This document shows, in pieces, positions 18,404 through 27,570 of a DNA stretch of 50,584 nucleotides. The stretch comes from an uncultured Caulobacteraceae bacterium (GTDB lineage Bacteria > Pseudomonadota > Alphaproteobacteria > Caulobacterales > Caulobacteraceae): positions 1 to 50,584 of the forward strand of contig CAIYVC010000169.1 of the NCBI GenBank assembly GCA_903929535.1, written 5' to 3'. Position 1 is the stretch's first letter; each line of letters starts with the position of its first letter. Below the pieces are notes generated by a model. The model was not told where the DNA came from and did no database searches. It saw nothing but the letters and a program-made list of their open reading frames with translations. A program made the translations under genes and the position numbers.

Positions 18404-19576
18404 ATGACTCCGATTACCACCACCGCCGACCTTGCGGCTTTTTGTGAACACCTGAGCACCCAGCCCTTCGTGGCGGTCGATACGGAGTTCATGCGCGAAA
18501 CCACCTACTGGCCCAAGCTCTGCCTGATCCAGGCGGAAGGGCCCGACGGCACGGGCGCCTGCATCGACCCCCTGGCCGAGGGCCTGGACCTGGCGCCCTT
18601 CCTGGCGGTGCTGGCCGATCCCAAGATCATGAAGGTGTTCCATGCCGCCCGGCAGGACCTGGAAATCTTCGTCAACCTCGGCACCATGCCCGCCCCGCTG
18701 TTCGACAGCCAGATCGCCGCCATGGCCGCGGGCTTTGGCGAGCAGGTGGCATACGACGCCCTGGTGCGCCAGATGCTCAAGGTCGACCTCGACAAGTCCA
18801 GCCGCTTCACTGACTGGGCCCGCCGTCCGCTCAGCGAGAATCAGCTGACCTACGCCCAGGCCGACGTCACCTATCTGGCCAAGCTCTATCCGCTGCTGCG
18901 CGACCGCCTGGAATCCGAAGGCCGCCTGAACTGGGTCGCCGGCGAGATGCAGAACCTCGGCGATCCGACCAACTACGACGTGGATCCGGAAAACGCCTGG
19001 AAGCGGCTGAAGCCGCGCCGCAACACCGCCAAATACCTCGCCGTGTTCAAGGCCGTCGCCGCCTGGCGCGAACGCACCGCCCAGACCCGCGATCAGCCGC
19101 GCGGCCGCATCCTCAAGGACGAGGGTATCGAGGAGATCGCCACCCAGTTGCCGACCGACGCCGACGGCCTGAATCGCCTGCGCTCTGTGCCCAAGGGCTT
19201 CTCCGGCTCCCGCTTCGGCCCCGAACTGCTGGCCGCCATCAAAGAGGCCCTGGTCGATCCCGAGGCCTATGCTCCGGTGTTGGACAAGCCCAAGGGCCAC
19301 GCCGCCCCGGCCAACGGCGCCGTGGTTGAGCTGCTCAAGGTGCTGCTGAAGGCCCGCTCCGAAGACGCCGGCGTCGCTTCCAAGCTGATCGCCACCGTCG
19401 CGGACCTGGAAAAGATCGCCCAGGACGACGAGGCGGAAACCCCGGCCCTTCAGGGCTGGCGCCGCGAAGCCTTCGGCGAGGACGCCCTGAAGCTCAAGCG
19501 CGGCGAGATCGCCCTGGTTCTGGACGGCGGCCGCGTGCGCGCCGTGGAGGTCAAACGGGCGCCGAAGCCCGTTTAG
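18404..19576 (+). CDS. rnd: Ribonuclease D
   Basis: A 3'-5' exoribonuclease (390 residues) that trims tRNA precursors and other small RNAs. The DEDD nuclease domain is complete: FVAVDTEFMRE (motif I), KVFHAARQDLEIF (motif II) and YAQADVTYLAKLY (motif III, DEDDy type). An HRDC domain follows (about 215-290, with AWRERTAQTRDQPRGRILKD), then a second helical part. Length is normal. The N-terminus begins directly at the presumed transcription start with no visible Shine-Dalgarno. It is divergent from purM. Confidence 0.95.
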   Translation: MTPITTTADLAAFCEHLSTQPFVAVDTEFMRETTYWPKLCLIQAEGPDGTGACIDPLAEGLDLAPFLAVLADPKIMKVFHAARQDLEIFVNLGTMPAPLFDSQIAAMAAGFGEQVAYDALVRQMLKVDLDKSSRFTDWARRPLSENQLTYAQADVTYLAKLYPLLRDRLESEGRLNWVAGEMQNLGDPTNYDVDPENAWKRLKPRRNTAKYLAVFKAVAAWRERTAQTRDQPRGRILKDEGIEEIATQLPTDADGLNRLRSVPKGFSGSRFGPELLAAIKEALVDPEAYAPVLDKPKGHAAPANGAVVELLKVLLKARSEDAGVASKLIATVADLEKIAQDDEAETPALQGWRREAFGEDALKLKRGEIALVLDGGRVRAVEVKRAPKPV

Positions 19577-19584
19577 TATTAGAT

Positions 19585-19710
19585 CCGCTCATCCCGGCGA
19601 ATGCCGGGACCCAGATCGTATGGCTGGCCCTGTCCGGAAATGAAAAAGCGCCAGCGGGCCTGGCGCTGGCGCTCTGTCATCTGGCTCCCGGCATTCGCCG
19701 GGACGAGCGG
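19585..19710. repeat. Paired inverted repeat after rnd
   Basis: The left arm (19585-19616) and right arm (19679-19710) are inverted copies matching at 30 of 32 positions. Each arm is itself partly palindromic (CCCGGCGAATGCCGGG). The core TCATCCCGG...CCGGGACCCAG recurs in the element at 40.4 kb. The pair fills the gap between the ends of rnd and the converging exported-protein gene and encloses a terminator. Confidence 0.8.
19643..19667 (-). terminator. Rho-independent terminator of the 19716-20450 gene
   Basis: On the minus strand AGCGCCAG, loop GCCCG and CTGGCGCT form an 8-bp GC-rich stem, followed by TTTTTC. It lies about 50 bases after the stop of the leftward gene and sits between the two arms of the inverted repeat. 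Confidence 0.75.
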
Positions 19711-19715
19711 TAAGT

Positions 19716-20450
19716 TTACTTCGACGCCGACTTGTCGAAAATCGTCGCGCCGCTCTTGTCGATGCCGTTGCGGTTGTTCTCCTCGCAGACGTACTCGAGG
19801 ATTTCCCAGGTCGGCTGGCGCTTGTAGGTGATCATCACCGTCCAGGGCTTGGTGAAGGCCACCGGGTCGGTGACCGTCACCTGATCTTCCCAGATGTCCG
19901 GCGTGCGCAGCCGCATCCGCTCATGCACGGTGATCTTGTTGCTGTGGGGCGCGGCGGTGCGGTCAAACACGGTGTCGCCGCGCAGGCCGATGGTGTCCGC
20001 CACCAGGGTGTCCCCCTCCCAGTGACCGGTCGAATAGCCGATGTAGGTCGGGATCATGTCCGCCGGCGGCTTGCGCCCGTCGGTATAGATGCGGCGGACC
20101 TGGGTCTGCAGTTCCTTCAGGATCAGAACCTGGTTGTCCTTGATCACCAGTTCCTGCGGGTAGGGGTTGATCATGATGCGCGGCATGCCGCCGGGCACGC
20201 AGTTGGCGGTGGGATCGGTCGGCTTGCCCTCGGTCGCGGCCTTCAACACCGCCACATACTTGGCTTCCCACTCGGCGTTATAGGGCGGGTATTCGCGAGC
20301 GAAGTTGGCGTTCAGGGCCCCCTTGCTCTGGTCGAACATGTTGGAGCCCTGCTTCTCCCACACACCGTCCCAGCCGTCGCCGGGCTTGGCGTGGGCGGCG
20401 GTGGCGGCCAGGGCGCTTAAGGCCACGGCGATCGACAGGATACGCTTCAT
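19716..20450 (-). CDS. Exported protein of unknown function
   Basis: A 244-residue protein with a clear signal peptide (KRILSIAVALSALAATAAHA-K) and no other membrane segment. The mature part has scattered Trp residues and conserved-looking blocks: WDGVWEKQGSNMFDQSK, CVPGGMPRIMINPYP, TYIGYSTGHWEGDTLVADT and HERMRLRTPDIWEDQVTVTD. Similar exported proteins occur in Caulobacter and sphingomonads, but no activity is known to me. The 'GHWEGDTLV' and 'VTVTDP' parts suggest a beta-rich fold. Two cysteines (in NCVPGG and EYVCEE) could form a disulfide. AGAGAGGAAAG provides the ribosome binding site. It lies 89 bases after the GMC oxidoreductase gene on the same strand. Confidence 0.8.
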   Translation of the reverse strand: MKRILSIAVALSALAATAAHAKPGDGWDGVWEKQGSNMFDQSKGALNANFAREYPPYNAEWEAKYVAVLKAATEGKPTDPTANCVPGGMPRIMINPYPQELVIKDNQVLILKELQTQVRRIYTDGRKPPADMIPTYIGYSTGHWEGDTLVADTIGLRGDTVFDRTAAPHSNKITVHERMRLRTPDIWEDQVTVTDPVAFTKPWTVMITYKRQPTWEILEYVCEENNRNGIDKSGATIFDKSASK

Positions 20451-20539
20451 CTTTCCTCTCTCCGCCCGACGTCGTGGCCGGGCATTTGCTTTTCACAATA
20501 AGACGCTCGGAGAGGCCAATACGGAAGGGGGAGGGCGGG

Positions 20540-22141
20540 CTATTTTCCGTCTTCCAGCAGCATGGCGGCGCCCTTCTCGGCGATCATGATGGTCGGGGCG
20601 TTGGTGTTGCCCGAGGTGATGGCGGGCATCACCGAGGCGTCGATCACGCGCAGGCCTTCCAAGCCCATCACCCGCAGCCGAGCGTCCACCACCGAGCCTA
20701 TCGCCACCGTCCCCACCGGATGGAAGATGGTCGTGGAGATGTCACCCACCGCCCGTTCGATCTCCGTGTCGCTGTCGAATCCCGGGCCAGGGCGGAATTC
20801 GGCGGGCCGGAAGGGTTTCAAGGCCGCTTGATCCACGATCCGCCGAGTCAGCTTCACCGCCTCCACCGCCACCTGCCGGTCCCCCGCCGTGGCCAGATAG
20901 TTGGGCCGGATGCCGGGCGCGGCCTGCGGGTCCGCAGACGCGATATGGGTCGAGCCCCGGCTCTCCGGGCGCAGGTTGCAGACGCTGGCGGTGAAGGCGT
21001 CGAAGGGATCCAGCGCCACCCCGAACCGCTCCAGGCTGAGTGGCTGCACATGGTACTGCAGGTTGGGCGTCTCGAAGCGATCAGCAGACTTGGCGAACAG
21101 CCCCAGCTGGCTCGGCGCCATCGACATCGGCCCGCTGCGCGTCAGGGCGTATTCCAGCGCGATGGCCGCCTTGCCCGCCCAGGACGCCGCCCGCGTGTTC
21201 AGCGTGGAGGTCCCCGAAACCCGGTAGGCGCAGCGGATCTGCAGATGGTCCTGCAGGTTCTCGCCGACGCCCGGCGCATGATGGACAGGCTCCAAGCCCA
21301 GGCCCCGCAGCCGCTCGCCGTCCCCAACGCCAGATCGCTCCAGGATCGCCGGTGATCCGATCGACCCGGCGGCCAGGATCACCTCGCCCCTGGCCCGCGC
21401 CAGATGCGCCCGCCCGTCCAGCTCGAACGCCACACCGCTCGCCCGGCGACCCTCGAACGTCACCCGCCCGATCACCGCGCCGGTCTCCACCTTCAGGTTC
21501 GGCCGCTTCAGCACCGGTTTCAGGAAGGCGCCCGCCGCGCTCTGCCGCCAGCCGTTCTTCTGCGTCACCTGGAAATAGGACGAGCCGCTGTTGTCGCCCC
21601 GGTTGAAGTCGTCGGTCTTGGGCAGCCCCGCTTCCTCTGCGGCGTCGCGGAAGGCGTTCAGCAGCGGCCAGTGCAGGCGCTGTTTGTCCACCCGCAGTTC
21701 GCCGCCCGCCCCGTGCGCCTCGCTCGGGCCCGCGTAATGGTCCTCTGAGCGCTTGAAGAAGGGCAGCACCTCGTCCCAGCCCCAGCCCACGGCCCCCAGC
21801 TGGCGCCACCCGTCGTAGTCGCGCGCCTGGCCGCGCATGTAGATCATGCCGTTGATCGAGGACGAGCCGCCCAGCACCCGCCCGCGCGGGTAGTTCAGCG
21901 AACGTCCGTTCAGTCCCGCCTCGGCCTCGGTCGCGTAGCACCAGTCGGTGCGCGGATCGCCCATGCAGTAGAGATAGCCCACGGGGATGTGGATCCAGGG
22001 ATGGTCGTCCTTGCCCCCGGCCTCCAGCAGCAGCACCCGATGGCGCGGATCGGCGCTCAGCCGGTTGGCCAGGACGCAGCCGGCGCTGCCCGCGCCCACG
22101 ACGATGTAGTCGAACTCACCGAAATCGGCCGCGGACGCCAT
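20540..22141 (-). CDS. GMC-family FAD-dependent oxidoreductase (choline dehydrogenase-like)
   Basis: A 533-residue flavoprotein. The N-terminal dinucleotide-binding motif [19 protein letters not shown], the GMC signature [19 protein letters not shown], and the C-terminal catalytic region with a histidine ([11 protein letters not shown]) and asparagine ([19 protein letters not shown]) are intact. It probably oxidises an alcohol, but the substrate cannot be named; it need not be choline. The usual HPVGTCKMG form is altered to HPVGTVAIG. There is no signal peptide. The ATG follows the ppx stop with no gap (TAGATG), so the two genes are likely coupled. That placement in a polyphosphate operon is unusual. 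Confidence 0.9.
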   Translation of the reverse strand: MASAADFGEFDYIVVGAGSAGCVLANRLSADPRHRVLLLEAGGKDDHPWIHIPVGYLYCMGDPRTDWCYATEAEAGLNGRSLNYPRGRVLGGSSSINGMIYMRGQARDYDGWRQLGAVGWGWDEVLPFFKRSEDHYAGPSEAHGAGGELRVDKQRLHWPLLNAFRDAAEEAGLPKTDDFNRGDNSGSSYFQVTQKNGWRQSAAGAFLKPVLKRPNLKVETGAVIGRVTFEGRRASGVAFELDGRAHLARARGEVILAAGSIGSPAILERSGVGDGERLRGLGLEPVHHAPGVGENLQDHLQIRCAYRVSGTSTLNTRAASWAGKAAIALEYALTRSGPMSMAPSQLGLFAKSADRFETPNLQYHVQPLSLERFGVALDPFDAFTASVCNLRPESRGSTHIASADPQAAPGIRPNYLATAGDRQVAVEAVKLTRRIVDQAALKPFRPAEFRPGPGFDSDTEIERAVGDISTTIFHPVGTVAIGSVVDARLRVMGLEGLRVIDASVMPAITSGNTNAPTIMIAEKGAAMLLEDGK

Positions 22142-23662
22142 CTAGCTCCGCTCGATCTTCAGTTCCCGTTCCAGGATGCCCGCCAGCGTCGCGCCGCGCC
22201 GGGCGGTCTGTTCGCCCAGCAGCAGGTTTGCGGCGGCCGGTTCGGCGCTCAAAACCAGCTTGGTCCCGGTGATCCGCATCGACGAGCGCCCCAGCAGGGC
22301 GGCGCTGCGGCCCGACAGGTCGCATCCCAGCCGCATGGCCGCGCCCAGCGCCCGCGCGCGCAGAATCCGTTCGGGGCTCAGCACCCGCGCCAGGATGCGG
22401 GGCTCTGGGAAGCTCAGCGAGGCGGTGTGGCGGGCGAACAGGGCGGCGGCCAGGAAGGCGCGCTCGGGGTGGTTCATGCCCGCGATGGGCGCGCGCAGCA
22501 CCTGTTCAAACACCAGATGGGCGCGGTGATCTGGATGCAGCCGCGAGCCGAGGTCGGCCAGTCGGCAGGCGGCGGCGGTCAGGGTCGGGTCGCGCGCGTC
22601 GGAAAACACCGGGGGCAGGGCGCCCAACGCCGGCGCCAGCCAGGTCTCCAGCGCCTGTCCGAGATCCTCCGCCATCGCCTGTCGTCCGCCCAGCGCCGCG
22701 CAGCCTTCGATCAACGGGTCCAGAGCCTTCAGCTCCAGCGGCAGGGCGTCATAAATCAGACCCTCGCGTAGGCCGTAGGCCGACACCTGCACCCGCTCCA
22801 GATCCAGCCGCTCCACCAGGGATTCCAGCAGCACGGCGGCGTAGGGCGGGGCCTCGACGCGCTTTTTCGATACCCCCTCGATCCGCTCCAACGAGGCGCG
22901 GGACTGGCGAGCGACGAACCGGGCGGTGTCCAGCACCTCCGCGGCATTCATTTCGTATTGATGCAGAATTTCAAGCGGATAGTCCGCCAATCTCATGTGC
23001 ACCATGGCCAGGGTGCGCCAGGCGCCGCCGACCGCGTAGAAGCAGGGCGTGCGGAACGGATAGGCGCTCTCCAGCTTGCGCGCGACCTCCTTGCGCACCA
23101 GCGCCGCGTCGAACGGCTTGCCCAGTCCCAGGGCGAACGGACCCAGCGGCAGGGTCACCCCGACGCCCGGCCGCCCCTGATCCAGCCGCACCAGCTCCAG
23201 GCTGAAGCCGCCGAGGTCGCCCACCACGCCGTGCGCTTCCGGCGCGCCCGCCAGCACGCCCAGGGCGGCGAACTTGGCCTCCTGCTCGCCGTCCAGGACG
23301 CTGAGGTCGAACCCCGTCTCACTGCGCACTCGCTCCACGAACACCTGGCCATCGGCGGCTTCGCGCACGGCGGCGGTGGCGGCGGTGTAGACGGCCTGCG
23401 GCTGCACGGCGTCGAGCACAGCACGGAAGCGGCGCAGCGCGCTCAGGGCGGTTTGCACGCCGTCGGGGTCCAGAAGGCCGGTCTGCTCCACGCCCCGGCC
23501 CAGGCCCGCCTGCACCTTCTCGTTGAACACGCTCCAGATCGCCCGCCCTTCGATGCGGTAAATCACCAGGCGGACGGAGTTGGAGCCGACATCGAGAACC
23601 GCGGCGTCCAGGCTGGCCCTGGACCGCGATAGCTGAAAGTGGACGCCGGGGTCGGCGGTCAT
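22142..23662 (-). CDS. ppx: Exopolyphosphatase, Ppx/GppA family
   Basis: A 506-residue phosphatase of the actin-like ATPase fold that shortens polyphosphate or hydrolyses pppGpp. The phosphate-1 motif AVLDVGSNSVRLVIYRI, AVYTAATAAVREAADG, LDGEQEAKFAALGVL and phosphate-2 VVGDLGGFSLELVRL are recognisable. The second phosphate loop reads GDLGGFSLE where many family members have D-[IL]-GGGS, a small variation. A helical C-terminal domain (about 310-500) follows. It lies 69 bases downstream of ppk on the same strand, the usual polyphosphate synthesis/degradation pair. Ppx and GppA activities cannot be separated from sequence. Confidence 0.9.
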   Translation of the reverse strand: MTADPGVHFQLSRSRASLDAAVLDVGSNSVRLVIYRIEGRAIWSVFNEKVQAGLGRGVEQTGLLDPDGVQTALSALRRFRAVLDAVQPQAVYTAATAAVREAADGQVFVERVRSETGFDLSVLDGEQEAKFAALGVLAGAPEAHGVVGDLGGFSLELVRLDQGRPGVGVTLPLGPFALGLGKPFDAALVRKEVARKLESAYPFRTPCFYAVGGAWRTLAMVHMRLADYPLEILHQYEMNAAEVLDTARFVARQSRASLERIEGVSKKRVEAPPYAAVLLESLVERLDLERVQVSAYGLREGLIYDALPLELKALDPLIEGCAALGGRQAMAEDLGQALETWLAPALGALPPVFSDARDPTLTAAACRLADLGSRLHPDHRAHLVFEQVLRAPIAGMNHPERAFLAAALFARHTASLSFPEPRILARVLSPERILRARALGAAMRLGCDLSGRSAALLGRSSMRITGTKLVLSAEPAAANLLLGEQTARRGATLAGILERELKIERS

Positions 23663-23731
23663 CGCGCTCTCATGAATTGATACTGACGCGCCCTTCTAGC
23701 TGCTTCTGGCGTCTAGCCGAAGCTAAAGGAC

Positions 23732-25969
23732 TCAGCGCCGCGACCCCACATGGTCGAATGCCCGGGGCAGGTCACGCACCTTATGCCCCCGGCCCGACAG
23801 GCTGGGGTTGGTCATGAAGTACTCGTGGGCCGAAAACGCCTTGGGATTCTGCCAGGCCGGATCGCGGTGATAGCCCCCCTTGGCGTCCAGGCTCCAGCTC
23901 TGCGCCTCGTCGTTCAGGTTGGCGACCATGATCTGCTGCAGCACCTGCTGGTGCACCGTCGGGTTCTCGATCGGCACCAGGGATTCCACCCGCCGGTCCA
24001 GGTTGCGCGGCATCCAGTCGGCGGAGGAGATGAACACCCTCGCGTGCTGGCTGGGCATCGGGTGGCCGTTGGCGAAGGCGACGATGCGCGAATGCTCCAG
24101 GAAACGCCCGACCACGCTCTTGACCCGGATGTTGTCCGACAGGCCCGGCACGCCCGGACGCAGGCAGCAGATGCCGCGCACCACCAGGTCGATGGAAACC
24201 CCCGCCTGTCCGGCGCGGTAGAGGGCGTCGATCACCACCGGGTCGACCAGGGAGTTGAGCTTGCCCCAGATGGCCGCCGGCTTGCCGGCCAGGGCGTTCT
24301 CCGCCTCGTGGCCGATCATGTTGAGCAGGTCCGCCTTCAGGGTGACGGGCGAGAAGGACAGCTTCTCCAGCCGCTCGGGACGGGCATAGCCGGTGATGAA
24401 GTTGAATAGCCGCGCGCTATCGCGCCCCAGCGCCGGGTCGCAGGTGAACAGCGACAGGTCCGTGTAGATCTTGGCCGTGACCGGGTGGTAGTTGCCGGTG
24501 CCGAAGTGGCAGTAGGTGCGCAGCACATCGGCCTCGCGCCGAACCACCAGCGACAGCTTGGCGTGGGTCTTGTACTCGATGAAGCCGAACACGACGTGCA
24601 CGCCGGCCCGCTCCAGATCGCGGGCCCATTTCATATTGGCCGCCTCGTCGAACCGGGCCTTGATCTCCACCAGGGCGGTGACGCTCTTGCCGTTGTCCGC
24701 CGCCTCGATCAGGGCGGCCACGATCGGGCTGTCCTTGGAGGTGCGGTAGAGCGTCTGCTTGATCGCCACCACGTTCGGGTCGCGGGCCGCCTGGCGCAGG
24801 AACTGCACCACCACATCGAAGCTCTCGAACGGGTGGTGGACCAGGATGTCCTTCTCGCGGATGGCGCTGAAGCAGTCGCCGCCGTGGTCGCGGATACGCT
24901 CGGGGAAGCGCGGCTCGAACGGCTTGAACTTCAGCTCGGGCCGGTCAGCGGGGATCAGCTGCGACAGTTGGCCAAGACCCAGCATTCCGTCGATCAGGAT
25001 GACGTCCTGCGGCTCGGCGTGCAGCGCCTCGATGATGAAGTCGCGCAGGTCCGCGGCCATGCCGGCCTCGATCTTGACCCGCACCACGCCGCCCAGCCGC
25101 CGCTGCTTGAGCAGCAACTCGAACTCGCGCACCAGGTCTTCAGCCTCTTCTTCCATTTCCACGTCGCTGTCGCGGATCAGGCGGAACACGCCTTGCGCTT
25201 CCACGTCGCAGCCGGGGAAGAGGTGATCGAGAAACAGGGACAGCAGGCCTTCCAGGGTCAGGAACCGGCGCTTGGTCGAGCGCGCGGCGCCGGCGCGCGG
25301 CTGCTGGGCGGGCAGCTCCCAGAACCGGGCGATCTGCTGCGGCACCGGGACCAGGGCGTAGAGTTGCTTGCCGTCGCCCAGGCGCTTCAGCTTCAGCGCC
25401 ATGGAGAAGCCGAGGTTGGGAATGAAGGGGAACGGGTGGGCGGGATCGATGGCCAGCGGCGTCAGGATCGGGAATAGCTGGCTTAGGAACACTTCTTCCA
25501 GCCAACGGTGCTCGGTCTTGGTCACCTCGGCGGGCGAGACCAGCTTCAGCCCTTCGTCGGACAGCTCGTTCTTCAGCTTGCGCCACAGCTTCTGCTGGTT
25601 GGCCACCAGCTTGGCCGCCTCTGCGTTGACCTTGTCCAGCTGCTCCTGCGGGCTGAGGCCGTCTTCGCTTTCCTTGCGCACGCCCTCGCGCACCTGGCCC
25701 TTCAGCCCGGCCACGCGGACCATGTAGAATTCGTCCAGGTTGGTGCTCGAGATCGACAGGAAGCGGACCCGCTCCAGCAGGGGATGGCGCGGATTCTCGC
25801 CTTCCTCCAGCACCCGCTCGTTGAACGCCAGCCACGAGGTCTCACGGTTGAAGAAGCGCTCGGGCTTGCCCATCAGCTTGGATTCCACCGCCGTGTGCGG
25901 CACGGCGGCCGCGGCGGCCTCCGCGATACGGGCCACGGTTTCGGTCAGATCGTCGGCGGGCGGGGTCAT
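23732..25969 (-). CDS. ppk: Polyphosphate kinase 1
   Basis: PPK1 (745 residues) polymerises the gamma phosphate of ATP into polyphosphate. Domain order is the N-terminal helical domain ([19 protein letters not shown], then [19 protein letters not shown]), a head domain, and two phospholipase-D-like catalytic domains. The autophosphorylated histidine is at about residue 469 ([10 protein letters not shown]) and the second active-site histidine at about 626 (LEHSRIV). Late motifs [15 protein letters not shown] are present. Length is slightly above E. coli PPK owing to about 35 extra N-terminal residues. It sits 52 bases after hdaA and before ppx. Confidence 0.96.
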   Translation of the reverse strand: MTPPADDLTETVARIAEAAAAAVPHTAVESKLMGKPERFFNRETSWLAFNERVLEEGENPRHPLLERVRFLSISSTNLDEFYMVRVAGLKGQVREGVRKESEDGLSPQEQLDKVNAEAAKLVANQQKLWRKLKNELSDEGLKLVSPAEVTKTEHRWLEEVFLSQLFPILTPLAIDPAHPFPFIPNLGFSMALKLKRLGDGKQLYALVPVPQQIARFWELPAQQPRAGAARSTKRRFLTLEGLLSLFLDHLFPGCDVEAQGVFRLIRDSDVEMEEEAEDLVREFELLLKQRRLGGVVRVKIEAGMAADLRDFIIEALHAEPQDVILIDGMLGLGQLSQLIPADRPELKFKPFEPRFPERIRDHGGDCFSAIREKDILVHHPFESFDVVVQFLRQAARDPNVVAIKQTLYRTSKDSPIVAALIEAADNGKSVTALVEIKARFDEAANMKWARDLERAGVHVVFGFIEYKTHAKLSLVVRREADVLRTYCHFGTGNYHPVTAKIYTDLSLFTCDPALGRDSARLFNFITGYARPERLEKLSFSPVTLKADLLNMIGHEAENALAGKPAAIWGKLNSLVDPVVIDALYRAGQAGVSIDLVVRGICCLRPGVPGLSDNIRVKSVVGRFLEHSRIVAFANGHPMPSQHARVFISSADWMPRNLDRRVESLVPIENPTVHQQVLQQIMVANLNDEAQSWSLDAKGGYHRDPAWQNPKAFSAHEYFMTNPSLSGRGHKVRDLPRAFDHVGSRR

Positions 25970-26021
25970 GGCGAAGGTTGTCGCTTAGGTTTGTGACGCC
26001 TTCAAGTCGGCGGCAAATTGG

Positions 26022-26702
26022 TTATTCGAACAGGTTCAATGTCGGCGGCTCGGCTTCCAGGATTTGCCGGGCCAAAGCCCTTGAAACGGCGCGTCCTTCT
26101 GCGTCTGCGGCCTCATCTAACCGTTTGACCATTGCCAAAGCCTTAGGCGCCGAACGCTCAATACGGTGCAGCAGATAGGGGAATACGTCCTCCGCCGGGC
26201 GAATATTCCGTTCACGGAAGAATTTGCGTAGCACGCTTTCCAGGATCAGATCGTCCGGCTCGTCGATCTGGCCCACCGGCATGGCGTTCAGCCGCGAGCG
26301 CAGGTCGGGCAGGGCGGCGGGCCAGCCGGAGGGGGGCGAGCGGCCGGTCAGCAGCAGGCCGCCGCCGGGCTGCCCGGCCATGTTGATCAGATGAAACAGG
26401 ATTTCGTCGCGGCGCGCCCGGTCGCGGTCGGCGTCTTCATAGAGCACAGGGCGGCCCTGCAGAGGCCCCAGCTCCACCCGCCCCTTTGCCGGGATCACCG
26501 CCGCGCCGATCGACCGCGCCCAGCTCTGCGCCAGATGGCTCTTGCCGGAGCCTTCCGGTCCGATCAGGGCCAGGCAGCCGCCATGCCAGGCCGGCCAGGC
26601 GTCTAGCGCCTTCGCTGCCTCGGCGTTCGACGGGGAAACAACGAAATCCTCGCGCCGGAAGCTCTCCAGTCGGTCAAGTTTCAGTCGGAACTGGCGGTTC
26701 AA
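26022..26702 (-). CDS. hdaA: DnaA inactivation protein HdaA (DnaA-like AAA+ ATPase)
   Basis: A 226-residue AAA+ protein related to DnaA domain III without a DNA-binding domain. Walker A is GPEGSGKSHLAQSWAR, a Walker B-like VLYEDADRD follows, then LLLTGRSPPSGWPAALPDLRSR (sensor 1 region) and a helical lid. Hda-type proteins bind the DNA polymerase clamp and stimulate ATP hydrolysis by DnaA after initiation. A TTG start at 26702 gives MNRQFRLKLDRLESF, which places a clamp-binding type sequence QFRLKL with Gln at residue 4. GGTGGA ends nine bases upstream. An in-frame GTG at 26726 is the alternative. It heads the leftward run toward ppk. Confidence 0.87.
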   Translation of the reverse strand: MNRQFRLKLDRLESFRREDFVVSPSNAEAAKALDAWPAWHGGCLALIGPEGSGKSHLAQSWARSIGAAVIPAKGRVELGPLQGRPVLYEDADRDRARRDEILFHLINMAGQPGGGLLLTGRSPPSGWPAALPDLRSRLNAMPVGQIDEPDDLILESVLRKFFRERNIRPAEDVFPYLLHRIERSAPKALAMVKRLDEAADAEGRAVSRALARQILEAEPPTLNLFE

Positions 26703-26851
26703 GCGGGGTTTTCCACCGGGTTGCACTGCACTCAGACTAGCAAACGGCGGCCATCTCGTCGATTGGCAGGCCGGGATCGGTCTGTGGGCGGAGCGGGGCC
26801 ATAGGTCTCAAGGCTGTGGATTGGATGACCCGCTCGAAATATCCTGGGGTC

Positions 26852-27547
26852 ATGACCGATGCTGTCCACCTGTCCGTCGCCGAGGCCTATGACCGCTGGT
26901 CCAAGAGCTATGACGGATACGACAACTCCCTGGTGATGATGGCGGGCCGCGCTTTGGCCGAGACGGCCCAGGCCGTGGGCGATCAGGCGGTGCTTGAGTT
27001 CGGATGCGGTACGGGCCGTAACCTGGCGGCGTTGAAAGCCGCCGGCGCCCGACGGCTAGCGGGGCTCGACCTATCCGAGGGCATGCTGGCCCAGGCCCGG
27101 GCCCGCGATCCGGCGTTCGAACTGCACCGGCAGGACATGGCTCTGCCCGCGCCCTATCCCGCCGCCTCGTTCGATCTGGCGTTGTTCTGCCTGACGCTGG
27201 AGCATGTGGCCGACATCGCTACGCCCTTGAGAGAGGCGATCCGGGTTCTGCGTCCAGGTGGGCGCATCGTCGTGATCGAAATCCACCCCTTTTTGTCGCT
27301 AGGCGGACTTGCAGCGCATTTCACCGAAGGTGGCGAGACCGTCCGCATGCCCACCGTCAGCCACCGCTTCGAGGACTATCTCAACGTCTTCGCCTCGATC
27401 GGCCTGGCCGTAGAGCACTGCAAGGAATGGCGGCCCGTTGATTTCGCTGATCCGGTCCCCGAGCGCTTCCACAAAAGGCCCGCCACCACCCCTTACGTGG
27501 TGGAATTCCGGCTCTCGCCCTGGCCAGAGCTCTCCGCTTCGGCTTAG
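26852..27547 (+). CDS. Class I SAM-dependent methyltransferase
   Basis: A soluble protein of about 231 residues with the Rossmann methyltransferase motifs in order: motif I VLEFGCGTGRNL, acidic loop LDLSEGMLAQARAR, motif IV-like FDLALFCLTLEHV and the post-motif VLRPGGRIVVIEIHPF. Overall it resembles the UbiE/Methyltransf_11 group, but the substrate is unknown; a quinone methylase role is not supported by neighbours. The ATG at 26852 is preferred because conserved sequence begins with VAEAYDRWSKSYD; an ATG at 26816 would add 12 residues, and neither has a strong ribosome binding site. It is divergent from hdaA. Confidence 0.82.
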   Translation: MTDAVHLSVAEAYDRWSKSYDGYDNSLVMMAGRALAETAQAVGDQAVLEFGCGTGRNLAALKAAGARRLAGLDLSEGMLAQARARDPAFELHRQDMALPAPYPAASFDLALFCLTLEHVADIATPLREAIRVLRPGGRIVVIEIHPFLSLGGLAAHFTEGGETVRMPTVSHRFEDYLNVFASIGLAVEHCKEWRPVDFADPVPERFHKRPATTPYVVEFRLSPWPELSASA

Positions 27548-27570
27548 CTGGGGCGCGTCAGGGGGCATAC

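Noticed and set aside
20540-22141. Naming the GMC oxidoreductase betA
   Set aside because: No betaine pathway genes are nearby and the C-terminal motif differs from the usual form, so the substrate is not supported.
23660-23675. Tiny upstream frame ATGAGAGCGCGATGA overlapping the ppx start
   Set aside because: Four codons can occur by chance, and nothing else indicates translational control.
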